The notes under the pieces were generated by a model. That model ran no database searches. It was not told the DNA's origin and saw nothing but the letters and a program-made list of their open reading frames with translations. This document shows, piece by piece, positions 7,255 to 15,720 of a stretch of DNA of 41,518 bases (positions within the stretch are counted from its first letter, which is position 1; each line of letters opens with the position of its first letter). Made by a program: the position numbers and the translations under genes. Source of the DNA: Terriglobia bacterium (GTDB lineage: Bacteria > Acidobacteriota > Terriglobia > Terriglobales > Acidobacteriaceae); the NCBI GenBank assembly GCA_020073395.1, contig JAIQFF010000026.1, positions 1 to 41,518 of the forward strand, written 5' to 3'.

Positions 7255-10200
7255 ATGCCTCCCGACACCCATATCGAGATGTTGAGCGCCGAAGCGGAGC
7301 GCTCGCCTGAGGCCTCCAAAGAAACCGGCCCAAATGTGGAGGCCCTGACGGCTGCAGCAGCGGACTTGGGGCGAAGGCTAGTATGGCTACCGGGGACGCA
7401 CGCATCTCGCTTTTTCTCCGAGCGTTACCGTGCTCTGCGCCGCGCCATCAGACCCGTGCTTCGCACCTTTCAGGGGTCGTTGCCCAAGATCCCTGTCGGC
7501 GACGATTTTCGCTGGCTCAACGACAACCTGCGCCTTGTGCACGCCGACCTTCGGGGTACAAAAGACGGCTTCAAGCTGGTTCGCAAGCTGCCTCACGTCC
7601 GCACTCCTGACGGTGCCATCGCTCCGCGGGTAGTTGCCTTGGCTGCGGGATTTTTGGCTACCACCGGCTATGAGTTCACAGTGAGTTCGCTTGTCGCCTA
7701 TGTGCAAGCTTTTCAGCAGAGCACGGTGCTCAGGCTGGTCGAGCTCTGGGCGCTGGTTCCAGCACTGAAGCTGGTTCTGCTGGAAGAAATCGCGGCCCGA
7801 GGATCCAAAGTGATGGCGGACCCGACGGGCTCCTATGGGGCCGGGGTTTGTGTACGCAGCTTGCGCGATATTGGCCAGACTTCGTGGAAGGAAGTTCTCG
7901 AGCCGCTGGTGCTGTTCGATCGCGTCCTGCGCCAGGACCCATCCGGAGCCTATGCTCGCATGGATTTTGAGAGCCGCGATCTGTATCGCACCGAGGTCGC
8001 AAACATCGCGGAACACTCCGATCTGCCGGAGAGCGAAGTTGCCGCGGCGGCGCTGGCTCTGGCCCGGTCCTCTCACCAGGAAACCCACGCCAGCCCGCGT
8101 CTCAAGGCCCGTCTTGGACACATCGGGTACTACCTTCTGGCGGAAGGCTCGGCATCGCTTCACGGAAGAGTGGGCTTCCAGCCTCCGCTGGGCCAGCGGA
8201 TTGGATCGTTCTTACAGCGGCACCCGGATGAGTTCTATCTGCCAGCAACTGAAGTGCTGACCCTCGCCCTCATGTCGGCGATCGTGCTGCTGCTGACCAA
8301 CACTTACACTTCTCTCGAACTGATCCTCTTCTCCATGCTGGTGCTGCTCCTTCCCAGTTCGCAGAGTGCCATTCAGCTGGTGAACTATCTGGTCACGTCC
8401 CTGCTGGAACCAAAGATTCTGCCCAAGCTTGATTTCTCCGCAGGCGTTCCCGACAACTGCACCACGCTGGTCGCCATTCCCAGTCTGCTGTTTAACCAGG
8501 AGCAGGCTCGCCGACTGGTGGAGGATCTGGAAGTACGATTCCTCGGCAATCACGATCCCAACATTCACTTCGCGTTGCTCACTGATCTGCCGGATTCCCC
8601 TGAACCCTCGTCCGAAGATGACCCGGTGATCGAATACTGTGCGCAATTGGTGCGTGAACTGAACGAAAAGTACGCCAGTCAAGCTTCGGGATCGTTTCTC
8701 CTCTTCCATCGCCACCGGGTTTACAACCCGCGCGAAAGAGTGTGGATGGGTTGGGAGCGAAAGCGCGGCAAGCTGATGGACCTGAACAAGCTGTTGCGCA
8801 ACGAACACGATAGTTTCCCGGTCAAGATTGGCGATCTGTCCATCCTGCCGCAGATCCGTTTTGTTATCACCCTGGACGCGGACACGGAATTGCCGCGCGG
8901 ATCTGCCGATCGCATGATTGGGGCGATGGCCCATCCTCTGAATCAGGCAATTATTGATCCGGAAAAGAATATCGTGGTGGCGGGCTACGGCATCCTGCAG
9001 CCGCGGGTGGGGGTGAGCGTGCAGAGCGCCTCCCGCTCCCGCCTGGCGAGCCTCTATTCCGGCGAAACCGGTTTCGATATCTACACTCGCGCTATTTCGG
9101 ATGTGTATCAGGATTTGTACGGGGAAGGCATCTTCGCCGGCAAAGGAATCTATGAAGTGGACACGGTGCACCGCGTGCTGGACCGCCGCTTTCCACGCAA
9201 TGCCCTGCTCAGCCATGATCTGATCGAAGGCGCATACGCGCGCGCAGGTCTGGCCAGTGACATCGAGATCATCGAAGATTATCCCTCGCACTACAGCGCC
9301 TACAATCGCCGCAAGCACCGCTGGCTGCGGGGAGACTGGCAGATCACGGGCTGGCTGCTGTCAAGCGTGCGGGATGAGTCGGGACGCAAGGTGCCGAATC
9401 CCATCTCGCTGGTCTCACAGTGGAAGATTCTGGACAATCTGCGCCGCAGCCTGGTGGAGCCGGCAACCTTCCTGCTGCTGGTATTCGGCTGGCTGGTGCT
9501 GCCCGGTAATCCGCTCTACTGGACGCTAGCGACCCTTGGCATCTTGTTTGTGCCCGCCTGGTTCCAGTTTTTGTTCAACCTGGTGCGGGCCGCCATTGAG
9601 CGCAAATCCCAGGTCGTCAAAGACGCTCGGACCGCGCTGCTCACGGCCAACGCCAGCATGTTTTTCACGTTGTCATTCCTGCCGCACCAGATGTTGCTTT
9701 CGCTTGATGCCGTAGTGCGAACGTTGGTCCGGCGACTGGTAACCCGGCGGCGGCTGCTCGAATGGGAGACGGCGGCCGAAACCGAACTCAGTGCCCGCAA
9801 GCGAACCCCGGTTGATATTTATCTCGACTGGATGCCCGCACTGGCCCTGGGCTTGGGCGCGCTGGTGTTCTTTACCCGCCGCCACGCTTTTTTTGCAGCA
9901 CTGCCCATCCTGCTGCTGTGGGGTTGCAGCAAGTGGATCTCGATGTGGCTGAACCTGCCTTCGCGGGCCATGCGCAGTGAAACATCCGACAAAGACGAAT
10001 TGTTTCTGGAGCGCACCGCGCTTCGCACCTGGCGGTATTTCGCCGAGTTCAGCACGGAGGAGCACCACTGGCTGGTGCCGGATAATGTGCAGGAAGAACC
10101 CCCTGCTATCGCCGCTCGCATTTCGCCCACCAACCTGGGATTCCTTTTGAATGCCCGCCAGGTGGCCTGCGAGTTTGGTTTCCTGACCGTTCCGGAATTC

Positions 10201-11757
10201 GCCGAACAAACCTTACGCACTCTGGCCACAGTGGACAAGCTTTCGCGCTCCCATGGGCACCTGCTCAACTGGTATGACACGCGCACCCTCGAACCTCTTC
10301 GGCCCCGCTTCATCTCTGCCGTGGATAGCGGCAACCTGGTAGCGTCGCTCTGGACGTTGCAGCAAGGCTGTCTGGACCTTTTGCAGCGTCCGTTGCTGGA
10401 GAAACAGCTGGCGGAAGGTCTGGCCGATCATCTCCGGATTCTGGTCGAAAGTCATGCCTTTCCGCAGAAACGTTTCAAGGCGTTTCAGGAACAGATCAGA
10501 AAGAGAAGCTGGCTGCAGCGTCTGCTGGCGCCTTCTGAAGAAGGATTGCTTGAGAGCGACCTGGAAACGGTGAGCCCCAAGTACGAGTCGGATGTTCGCT
10601 GGTTCGCGACCGAATCTCTGTCACGGGTGAGAAATCTCAGGAAAGCGGTCCAGGTCTATGCTCCGTGGATGCTGCCGGAGTTTGTCCCGCTGTGGAAAGA
10701 CGCCACGCTGGAATTCAAATTCGACTCGCAAAGCCTGACCATAGCGCGCTTGCCGGAAGTGGTGGACAGGCTAACGGCTCGTCTGCAATTTGCTCTCGAC
10801 CATGCCAACGGCTCCGGCGACCGCAAGGCCCTCTATCAACGATTGCAGGCCATGTTGCCGGATGCGCGCTCGCGGGCGCTCGATCTGATCGAAGATCTCA
10901 AAGAAATCGCCGACGCGGCCGGGAAGTTCGCCGACGAGATGGACTTCCGCTTCCTGCTTGATCCCCGGCGCAAGTTGCTTTCCCTCGGTTTCGATGTTGA
11001 AGCGGGAAAGCTCCCGGCCGCCTGTTACGATTTGCTGGCTTCAGAAGCGCGCATCGCCGTATTCGCCGCTATCGCCAAGGAAGATATTCCGCAGGACGTC
11101 TGGTTTCTGCTGGGCCGAGCGCACACTCGTGAGCACGGATTGCCGGTGCTGCTCTCCTGGACTGGAACCATGTTCGAGTACCTGATGCCGGTACTCTGGA
11201 TGCGGACCTATCCCAACACTCTTCTGGATAATTCGCGCATCGCTTCGGTCCGGCTGCAGCAGATTTATGCCGCCGAAAAGAGCGTGCCGTGGGGGATTTC
11301 GGAATCGGCTTACGCCAAACGGGATGAGGCTGGGAATTATCAGTATCAGGCATTCGGCCTGCCTGATATTTCGCTCCATCAGGGTGAGGCCAACATGCTG
11401 GTCATCTCGCCCTATTCCACATTCCTCGCGCTGCACGTGGATGCCTCCGCGGCGTTGCGCAACCTGCGCCGAATGGAAGGCGAGGGCTGGTTGGGTCCGT
11501 ACGGGTTCTACGAGGCAGCCGATTACAGCACGGCTTCCGGTCGCCGCAACTGGCGCCATCGCCACGAACTAGTGCGCTGCTGGATGGCCCACCACCAGGG
11601 CATGACTCTGCTTACCCTGGCTAACTTCCTGCACGACGGCGTGGTCCAGCGCTGGTTTCACAATGACCGGCGGGTACAGGCCACGGAACTTCTTCTGCAT
11701 GAAAGACCGGCAACCAACGTCAAATCGTTACGCAAACTCTACGGCGCAGCAGCGTGA
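7255..11757 (+). CDS. ndvB: Cyclic beta-1,2-glucan synthase-like protein (GT84 plus glycoamylase-like domain), no GH94 part
   Basis: The 1500-residue membrane protein matches the first half of NdvB/ChvB. The N-terminal segment (about 45-330) has the family pattern DDFRWLNDNLRLV. Membrane helices lie near residues 335-385, 740-785 and 860-900. A GT-A glycosyltransferase domain sits between them: LDADTE near 540, HDLIEG at 654-659, and RWLRGDWQ at 689-696. From about 955 there is a glycoamylase-like (PF10091) domain, with NWYDTRTLEPL, SWTGTMFEYLMPVLW near 1301, GFYEAADY near 1417, and HHQGMTLL near 1445. The protein stops soon after, whereas rhizobial synthases of about 2,800 residues continue into a GH94 phosphorylase domain that controls ring size. 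The downstream DNA does not encode GH94. It is likely co-transcribed with the ABC exporter upstream. UDP-glucose would be the donor by analogy. Confidence 0.9.
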   Translation: MPPDTHIEMLSAEAERSPEASKETGPNVEALTAAAADLGRRLVWLPGTHASRFFSERYRALRRAIRPVLRTFQGSLPKIPVGDDFRWLNDNLRLVHADLRGTKDGFKLVRKLPHVRTPDGAIAPRVVALAAGFLATTGYEFTVSSLVAYVQAFQQSTVLRLVELWALVPALKLVLLEEIAARGSKVMADPTGSYGAGVCVRSLRDIGQTSWKEVLEPLVLFDRVLRQDPSGAYARMDFESRDLYRTEVANIAEHSDLPESEVAAAALALARSSHQETHASPRLKARLGHIGYYLLAEGSASLHGRVGFQPPLGQRIGSFLQRHPDEFYLPATEVLTLALMSAIVLLLTNTYTSLELILFSMLVLLLPSSQSAIQLVNYLVTSLLEPKILPKLDFSAGVPDNCTTLVAIPSLLFNQEQARRLVEDLEVRFLGNHDPNIHFALLTDLPDSPEPSSEDDPVIEYCAQLVRELNEKYASQASGSFLLFHRHRVYNPRERVWMGWERKRGKLMDLNKLLRNEHDSFPVKIGDLSILPQIRFVITLDADTELPRGSADRMIGAMAHPLNQAIIDPEKNIVVAGYGILQPRVGVSVQSASRSRLASLYSGETGFDIYTRAISDVYQDLYGEGIFAGKGIYEVDTVHRVLDRRFPRNALLSHDLIEGAYARAGLASDIEIIEDYPSHYSAYNRRKHRWLRGDWQITGWLLSSVRDESGRKVPNPISLVSQWKILDNLRRSLVEPATFLLLVFGWLVLPGNPLYWTLATLGILFVPAWFQFLFNLVRAAIERKSQVVKDARTALLTANASMFFTLSFLPHQMLLSLDAVVRTLVRRLVTRRRLLEWETAAETELSARKRTPVDIYLDWMPALALGLGALVFFTRRHAFFAALPILLLWGCSKWISMWLNLPSRAMRSETSDKDELFLERTALRTWRYFAEFSTEEHHWLVPDNVQEEPPAIAARISPTNLGFLLNARQVACEFGFLTVPEFAEQTLRTLATVDKLSRSHGHLLNWYDTRTLEPLRPRFISAVDSGNLVASLWTLQQGCLDLLQRPLLEKQLAEGLADHLRILVESHAFPQKRFKAFQEQIRKRSWLQRLLAPSEEGLLESDLETVSPKYESDVRWFATESLSRVRNLRKAVQVYAPWMLPEFVPLWKDATLEFKFDSQSLTIARLPEVVDRLTARLQFALDHANGSGDRKALYQRLQAMLPDARSRALDLIEDLKEIADAAGKFADEMDFRFLLDPRRKLLSLGFDVEAGKLPAACYDLLASEARIAVFAAIAKEDIPQDVWFLLGRAHTREHGLPVLLSWTGTMFEYLMPVLWMRTYPNTLLDNSRIASVRLQQIYAAEKSVPWGISESAYAKRDEAGNYQYQAFGLPDISLHQGEANMLVISPYSTFLALHVDASAALRNLRRMEGEGWLGPYGFYEAADYSTASGRRNWRHRHELVRCWMAHHQGMTLLTLANFLHDGVVQRWFHNDRRVQATELLLHERPATNVKSLRKLYGAAA

Positions 11758-11767
11758 GATGCATCCA

Positions 11768-11857
11768 TAGGCGGGTGCCTTGACCCGCCTAGCGGAGCGA
11801 AGCTCAGCCAACCCGGCGAGCCTTGCTCGCCTGCCCGGACGAGGGCGTCCCGGCCTA
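11768..11857. repeat. Hairpin-cluster intergenic repeat
   Basis: Between the convergent glucan synthase and PilZ genes are three consecutive stem-loops: GGCGGGT/ACCCGCC (11770-11789), GGCGAGC/GCTCGCC (11815-11831) and GGACG/CGTCC (11837-11850). The outer ends TAGGC and GCCTA are also inverted. The layout resembles the other hairpin elements in this window. The position between two converging genes suits a bidirectional, T-poor transcription end, which is inference. Confidence 0.55.
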
Positions 11858-11897
11858 CGTAAATTGAGGAACGACGCGGTTTCGGATTACTGACGAA

Positions 11898-12254
11898 CTA
11901 TGAAGTGGTAGTGGTGGAGGTCTGGTATTCATCCGCGATGCCGGACTCGGGGAGCTCAAGCCCCCAGTTTTCACCGATGGAGCCGAGTCCTTCCAGGCCG
12001 ACCTGGTACTCGCTTGTCCCCTCCATCGCTTTTACCCAGACCACGCGGAACTGGATCCTCCGCTGCCGGTATTGCAAGGTGAGTTTGTCGCCGGCTTTCA
12101 AGGCATGGTGGATCGCTCCCAGCCGGGCCCCGTTGGGAGTGATGTCCAGGGTGTGCGCCAGTTCGTTCACCGGATTGTTGGCCGAGTCCTTCCCCGATAT
12201 CCGCACGGGCAAAACCATTTTGATCCGCTTGTGTCGCCGATTACCTTTTCCCAC
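11898..12254 (-). CDS. PilZ domain protein (putative c-di-GMP receptor)
   Basis: The 118-residue protein is a single PilZ domain. It has the N-terminal RxxxR motif (R6-R10 in RRHKR) and DITPNG, which fits the D/NxSxxG motif apart from Thr in the Ser place. These are the two motifs that bind cyclic di-GMP. The C-terminal tail is Ser/Thr-rich and probably disordered. The start is GTG at 12254 with a G-rich stretch just upstream. It stands alone and converges on the glucan synthase gene. No signal peptide or partner domain is present, so it would act as a cytoplasmic adaptor. A link to polysaccharide production is attractive but rests only on proximity. Confidence 0.85.
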   Translation of the reverse strand: MGKGNRRHKRIKMVLPVRISGKDSANNPVNELAHTLDITPNGARLGAIHHALKAGDKLTLQYRQRRIQFRVVWVKAMEGTSEYQVGLEGLGSIGENWGLELPESGIADEYQTSTTTTS

Positions 12255-12432
12255 GGAAATCCCCCAGTGCGGCTACATTGATCTACTTATCGCCTAGCTG
12301 GCAGCCGCACTTTAGGGGCCACCTTGCGACCGGACGACAAGTCTCTGGCCCGTGCAGAATCAGGGGTTTAGGAGCGAGGTTTGGTCAAGATCAGAGGCTC
12401 GTCCCAGGCGACTGACGCTCTGAATCATCCGG

Positions 12433-12449
12433 TTGACAGTTTTTGTCAA
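12433..12449 (+). promoter_or_regulatory. Palindrome TTGACA-N5-TGTCAA, promoter or operator
   Basis: In the 296-base gap between the divergent PilZ and SDR genes, TTGACA (12433-12438) and TGTCAA (12444-12449) form a perfect 6-base inverted repeat. The left half equals a consensus -35 box, and TAAACT at 12454-12459 could be a poor -10 at short spacing. A regulator bound here would block the SDR promoter. No TetR- or MarR-like gene is nearby, so the regulator is unknown. The rest of the gap shows no gene. Confidence 0.35.
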
Positions 12450-12550
12450 ACGGTAAACTCCCCTATTGGACTGGGTGCATGCCTGGTGGGATGGGGTTCT
12501 GGTTTATTTTTGATGAATGACAGAATCCAACACCGTCACAGGAGCTTTCC

Positions 12551-13240
12551 ATGAAAGGTAAGATCGCGCTGGTTACCGGTGCCGATGGAGGCCTGGGAAC
12601 CTTTGTTACGCAGGCGCTGCTCGATTCCGGCGCCACGGTCGTGGGTCTATCGCGAAAGATTCAGCAGTCACAATTCAACCACCCAAACTTTACCGCGTTG
12701 CCGGCGGAAATTTCGACAGCCGCCGGAGCAAAGTCTGCGGTGGACGAATTAGTATCTCGCTTCGGCAGGCTGGACATTCTCGCCCACACGGTGGGTGGGT
12801 TCGCCGGCGGCCAGTCCATCACCGAAACCGACGATGCCACTTTCCAGCGCATGTTCGATGTGAACTTGTGCAGCACGTTTTATCTTCTGCGCGCTGCGGT
12901 CCCGGTCATGCGCCAAGCGGGGAATGGACGCATCGTTGCCATCGGCAGCCGCGCCGCGCTGGAACCTGGAGCAGGCGTCGGCGCGTACAGCGCCTCCAAG
13001 GCCGCCATGGTTTCGTTGATCAGGACTGTAGCCCAGGAAAACAAGGACGCTGGAGTGACCGCCAATGCGATCCTGCCCGGCACAATGGACACGCCGGCCA
13101 ACCGGAAGTTCATGCCTGATGCGGACTTTTCCAAATGGGTTCGCCCGGCCGCTGTCGCCAGCCTGATCGTATGGCTGGCCGGCGATGCCGGCAAAGAGGT
13201 CAATGGAGCCGTGATCCCAGTGTATGGCAACGAGGTCTGA
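12551..13240 (+). CDS. Short-chain dehydrogenase/reductase (SDR)
   Basis: The 229-residue protein is an SDR oxidoreductase. The cofactor motif is TGADGGLG near residue 14, and the catalytic residues Ser133, Tyr146 and Lys150 (YSASK) are correctly spaced. The C-terminal AVIPVYGNEV is the family's usual end. The start has a good Shine-Dalgarno sequence (CAGGAG at 12539-12544) six bases before the ATG. It is somewhat short for the family and shares only the general fold with the SDR at 2707, so it is not a recent duplicate. It is a single gene behind a palindromic promoter region. The substrate is not evident. Confidence 0.9.
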   Translation: MKGKIALVTGADGGLGTFVTQALLDSGATVVGLSRKIQQSQFNHPNFTALPAEISTAAGAKSAVDELVSRFGRLDILAHTVGGFAGGQSITETDDATFQRMFDVNLCSTFYLLRAAVPVMRQAGNGRIVAIGSRAALEPGAGVGAYSASKAAMVSLIRTVAQENKDAGVTANAILPGTMDTPANRKFMPDADFSKWVRPAAVASLIVWLAGDAGKEVNGAVIPVYGNEV

Positions 13241-13351
13241 GACTCCGACGGCTAGCATTCGTCTGCACCGAACGACTGGGAACACAAAACTGGCAACTGA
13301 GAGCCGGCTTCCCTTTTTGTCTTTTCTTGCCTATTCGTTATCAGTCAGGAA

Positions 13352-13753
13352 TTACGTGCTGTTTGCATGCAGGTCGGGGAGGACGAAGATGGTTTTCGCC
13401 AAATCCGAGGCAAGGGTCTCGGCACGATAGTATTGCGCCAGGACTCCGTCCTTCCATGTCAAGAGATCGGGATTGTTCCGGGCAAACTCCTCCCAGCTCT
13501 GTTTGTCGCCACCCCGCGCCATGCGCTCGTGAATAAGAAAAACGTACGCGCAGGTTACCGTCGCGTGGTAGAGCTGCGGCTTCCCATGGGACTCGGCGAA
13601 TCTCCGCAAAGCTCTGGAAAACGCTTGCAGGGCCTCCAGCACGGGGTATTCAGTCAGATATAGAAACGCTGCCCGAACGTGCTCTCGATGATGAAAGTGC
13701 TCATTCGAAAGGGTTCCATCTTCAAATCGTTCTATCAGCTCTTGATCTGTCAT
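13352..13753 (-). CDS. Conserved hypothetical protein with HHREHVRAAF motif
   Basis: The 133-residue protein is soluble and mostly helical, with a conserved-looking N-terminal histidine cluster (FHHREHVRAA at about 20-29) and a central HATVTCAYVFLIHERM segment. Proteins of this kind are common hypothetical proteins in soil bacteria; I do not know a function. The His/Glu-rich motif could bind a metal, which is a guess. It lies 47 bases downstream of the ribbon-helix-helix-like gene on the same strand and may share its transcript. It converges with the SDR gene. No clear Shine-Dalgarno sequence precedes the ATG. Confidence 0.75.
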   Translation of the reverse strand: MTDQELIERFEDGTLSNEHFHHREHVRAAFLYLTEYPVLEALQAFSRALRRFAESHGKPQLYHATVTCAYVFLIHERMARGGDKQSWEEFARNNPDLLTWKDGVLAQYYRAETLASDLAKTIFVLPDLHANST

Positions 13754-13800
13754 TTAGGTACGCAGCGAATCGCGGCTCAGCATGGGTTTGCCGGTGATTT

Positions 13801-14100
13801 TCATACAGACTTGGAATCCCGTTTGCGGGGCGCGCGCGCTCTCTTCGCCTCCTTCAGTCGATGACTGGCACTCGAGTCCAGTTCGAGGCCATAGAACTTC
13901 TTCAACTCCTTGATCTGGTCAAGGGATCCCTGGCCAAAAGGCGTCTTGCCGTCAAAAGCGTGCAAGACGATTCCCTCCAGCAGATCACCCAGCGTCAAGT
14001 CGTGGTACTCGGCAAAGGCTTTAAGCACTTTGAGCAGGCGCTTTTCGATTCGAACTCCGGTCTGCACCCGCTCGATCAGAAATCCCTCGTCCGGCTTCAT
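13801..14100 (-). CDS. Small ribbon-helix-helix-like protein, putative DNA-binding
   Basis: From the ATG at 14100 the product is 99 residues. The segment VQTGVRIEKRLLKVLKAF followed by TLGDLLEGIVLHAF has the strand-helix-helix pattern of ribbon-helix-helix regulators (weak, by eye). The C-terminus is strongly basic (KRARAPRKRDSK) and could touch nucleic acid. The frame stays open up to an ATG at 14157, which would add 19 residues, and neither start has a Shine-Dalgarno sequence. I prefer 14100 because the family-like part begins there and a palindrome then lies at the gene start. The protein may repress itself through that palindrome. The 13352-13753 gene is directly downstream. Confidence 0.68.
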   Translation of the reverse strand: MKPDEGFLIERVQTGVRIEKRLLKVLKAFAEYHDLTLGDLLEGIVLHAFDGKTPFGQGSLDQIKELKKFYGLELDSSASHRLKEAKRARAPRKRDSKSV

Positions 14101-14121
14101 GGTACCAATGTACCATGGTAC
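14098..14121 (-). promoter_or_regulatory. Overlapping GTACC/GGTAC palindromes, likely operator
   Basis: CATGGTAC (14098-14105) and GTACCATG (14110-14117) are perfect inverted arms around a 4-base centre. The right arm is also part of a 12-base perfect palindrome, GTACCATGGTAC (14110-14121). So three alternating half-sites lie directly at the start codon of the ribbon-helix-helix-like gene. Such arrayed short half-sites are typical of operators bound by ribbon-helix-helix dimers. Autoregulation is inferred from position only. Confidence 0.45.
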
Positions 14122-14349
14122 GTAAATGCACACAAGCTTCTTGGCCGTAGACGTCATTCCTGCAATGGCTCAATAAATTTCTCTTATCTCCCCCATAAAT
14201 TAATGTTTTTAAAAGTATTTGTGATAGGGGCGAAAAGAATTATGCATTGGACTCTCACAGCCGCAGGGCGGTACTGTGCAGCACGCTGGTTACGGGGCTG
14301 TGGCGTGGTTCACACCACACATGACTAGGGGAGAAAGAGAGTCGTCTAG

Positions 14350-15657
14350 ATGAATCGTGCCTTCCGTTGGAGGGTTTTGGTACTCGCTGCAAGTCTCGGA
14401 ATTATTTGTGGCTCCGCGAATCGAGCTTTGGCTCAGGCTGAGCCTGCGCCCGACCTAGCCAGCCGTATCGACTCGTTGGAAAAACAACTGGCGGACCTGC
14501 GCAGTCAGATGGAGGCGCAGAAAGCCGCTGCTGCCGCGCCTGCCCCTGCGCCCGCCCAAGCTGCGGTTGCCAGCCCGGCACCGCCTGCCACTCCCGCACC
14601 TACCGGGCTTGCCGGTCTGCTGGGGCCAACCACTCTCAGCGGGTTCGTAGATGTGTACTACGGCTATAACTCGAACCAGCCCATCGGCCGCACCACGGCC
14701 TTTCGCAACTTTGACATCAACTCGGGTCAGTTCGGACTGAACATGATCGAACTGGTGGCCGACAAAGCGCCGGATGCTACGGCAAGTCGTCTGGGCTATC
14801 ACGTCGCGCTGGGCTTTGGACAGGCGATGAACATCGTCAATTCGACCGAGCCCGGCCAGTTTGCAACCGAATCCAACTTCGATCAATACCTCAAGGAAGG
14901 CTATCTGGAATACCTGGCGCCCATAGGGAAGGGATTGCAAATCAACGTCGGCAAGTTCGTGACCCCGGCCGGTGCCGAGGTGATCGAAACCAAGGACAAC
15001 TGGAACTACTCGCGCGGCATACTCTTCGCCCTGGCCATTCCCTACTTTCATTTCGGTACCAGCGCCAAGTATGCCTTCAATTCAAAGTTTGCCCTCACCG
15101 GATACCTGGTGAATGGCTGGAACAACAGCTTCGACAACAATAGCGGCAAAACTACCGGCTTCAGCGCCGCCTGGACTCCGAACAGCAAGTTCAGCCTGAT
15201 CCAGAACTATCTGGTGGGTCCGGAACAACTCAACGACAACTCGAACTTCAGGCACCTTTCGGACACGGTGGTGACGTACACGCCCAACAGCAAGCTTTCG
15301 TTGATGGCGAACTATGACTACGGCCACGATCACTTGACCGGCAGCCTGACTTCAGTCCATTGGAGCGGCATTGCCGGATACATCAAGTACGCGCCGAACG
15401 ACAAGTGGGCATTCGCCACGCGCGGCGAATACTTCAGCGACAACGGGGGTACGCAGAGCGGAACCCCGCAGAAGCTGAGCGAAGTCACACTTACGCTGCA
15501 GCGCATGCTGGCCAGCAAGCTCATGACCCGGCTGGAATTCCGGCGCGACATGTCGGATCAGGACGTCTTTCCCTACCGGACGGGGCTGTTCAAAGACGCG
15601 CAGAACACGGTCACCCTCGGCATGGTGTACGCATTCAGTAGCGCCGATGCCAAGTAA
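14350..15657 (+). CDS. Outer-membrane beta-barrel porin, BBP2/OmpL-like
   Basis: The 435-residue protein begins with a clear signal peptide (cleavage near ANRALAQ, about residue 29). A short coiled coil follows (LASRIDSLEKQLADLRSQME, about 36-55), then an Ala/Pro-rich linker to about residue 90. The remainder is a beta-barrel of alternating strands starting at TLSGFVDVYYGYN and ending in a strand with VYAF. This is the pattern of the BBP2 (PF07642) porins. It would sit in the outer membrane and let small solutes pass. It opens a plus-strand series that includes the Amt ammonium transporter, so ammonium or another nitrogen solute is a possible cargo by inference. The AT-rich stretch at 14180-14245 upstream is the likely promoter region, but I cannot fix the boxes. 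Confidence 0.87.
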   Translation: MNRAFRWRVLVLAASLGIICGSANRALAQAEPAPDLASRIDSLEKQLADLRSQMEAQKAAAAAPAPAPAQAAVASPAPPATPAPTGLAGLLGPTTLSGFVDVYYGYNSNQPIGRTTAFRNFDINSGQFGLNMIELVADKAPDATASRLGYHVALGFGQAMNIVNSTEPGQFATESNFDQYLKEGYLEYLAPIGKGLQINVGKFVTPAGAEVIETKDNWNYSRGILFALAIPYFHFGTSAKYAFNSKFALTGYLVNGWNNSFDNNSGKTTGFSAAWTPNSKFSLIQNYLVGPEQLNDNSNFRHLSDTVVTYTPNSKLSLMANYDYGHDHLTGSLTSVHWSGIAGYIKYAPNDKWAFATRGEYFSDNGGTQSGTPQKLSEVTLTLQRMLASKLMTRLEFRRDMSDQDVFPYRTGLFKDAQNTVTLGMVYAFSSADAK

Positions 15658-15720
15658 GACAGGAGAGCGACTTGAAGCAAAAACTTCTTTATCCAATGAC
15701 CGAAGTTATGTGTTGGAGAA

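Noticed and set aside
8212-9318. Long antisense open frame (368 codons) inside the glucan synthase gene
   Set aside because: It lies opposite strong protein motifs of the GT84 domain, its residues are unlike any family, and such frames are normal in GC-rich DNA.
7255-11757. Cellulose synthase (BcsA) as the identity of the large glycosyltransferase
   Set aside because: The N-terminal family pattern and the long glycoamylase-like domain fit NdvB, and no PilZ domain is fused to it.
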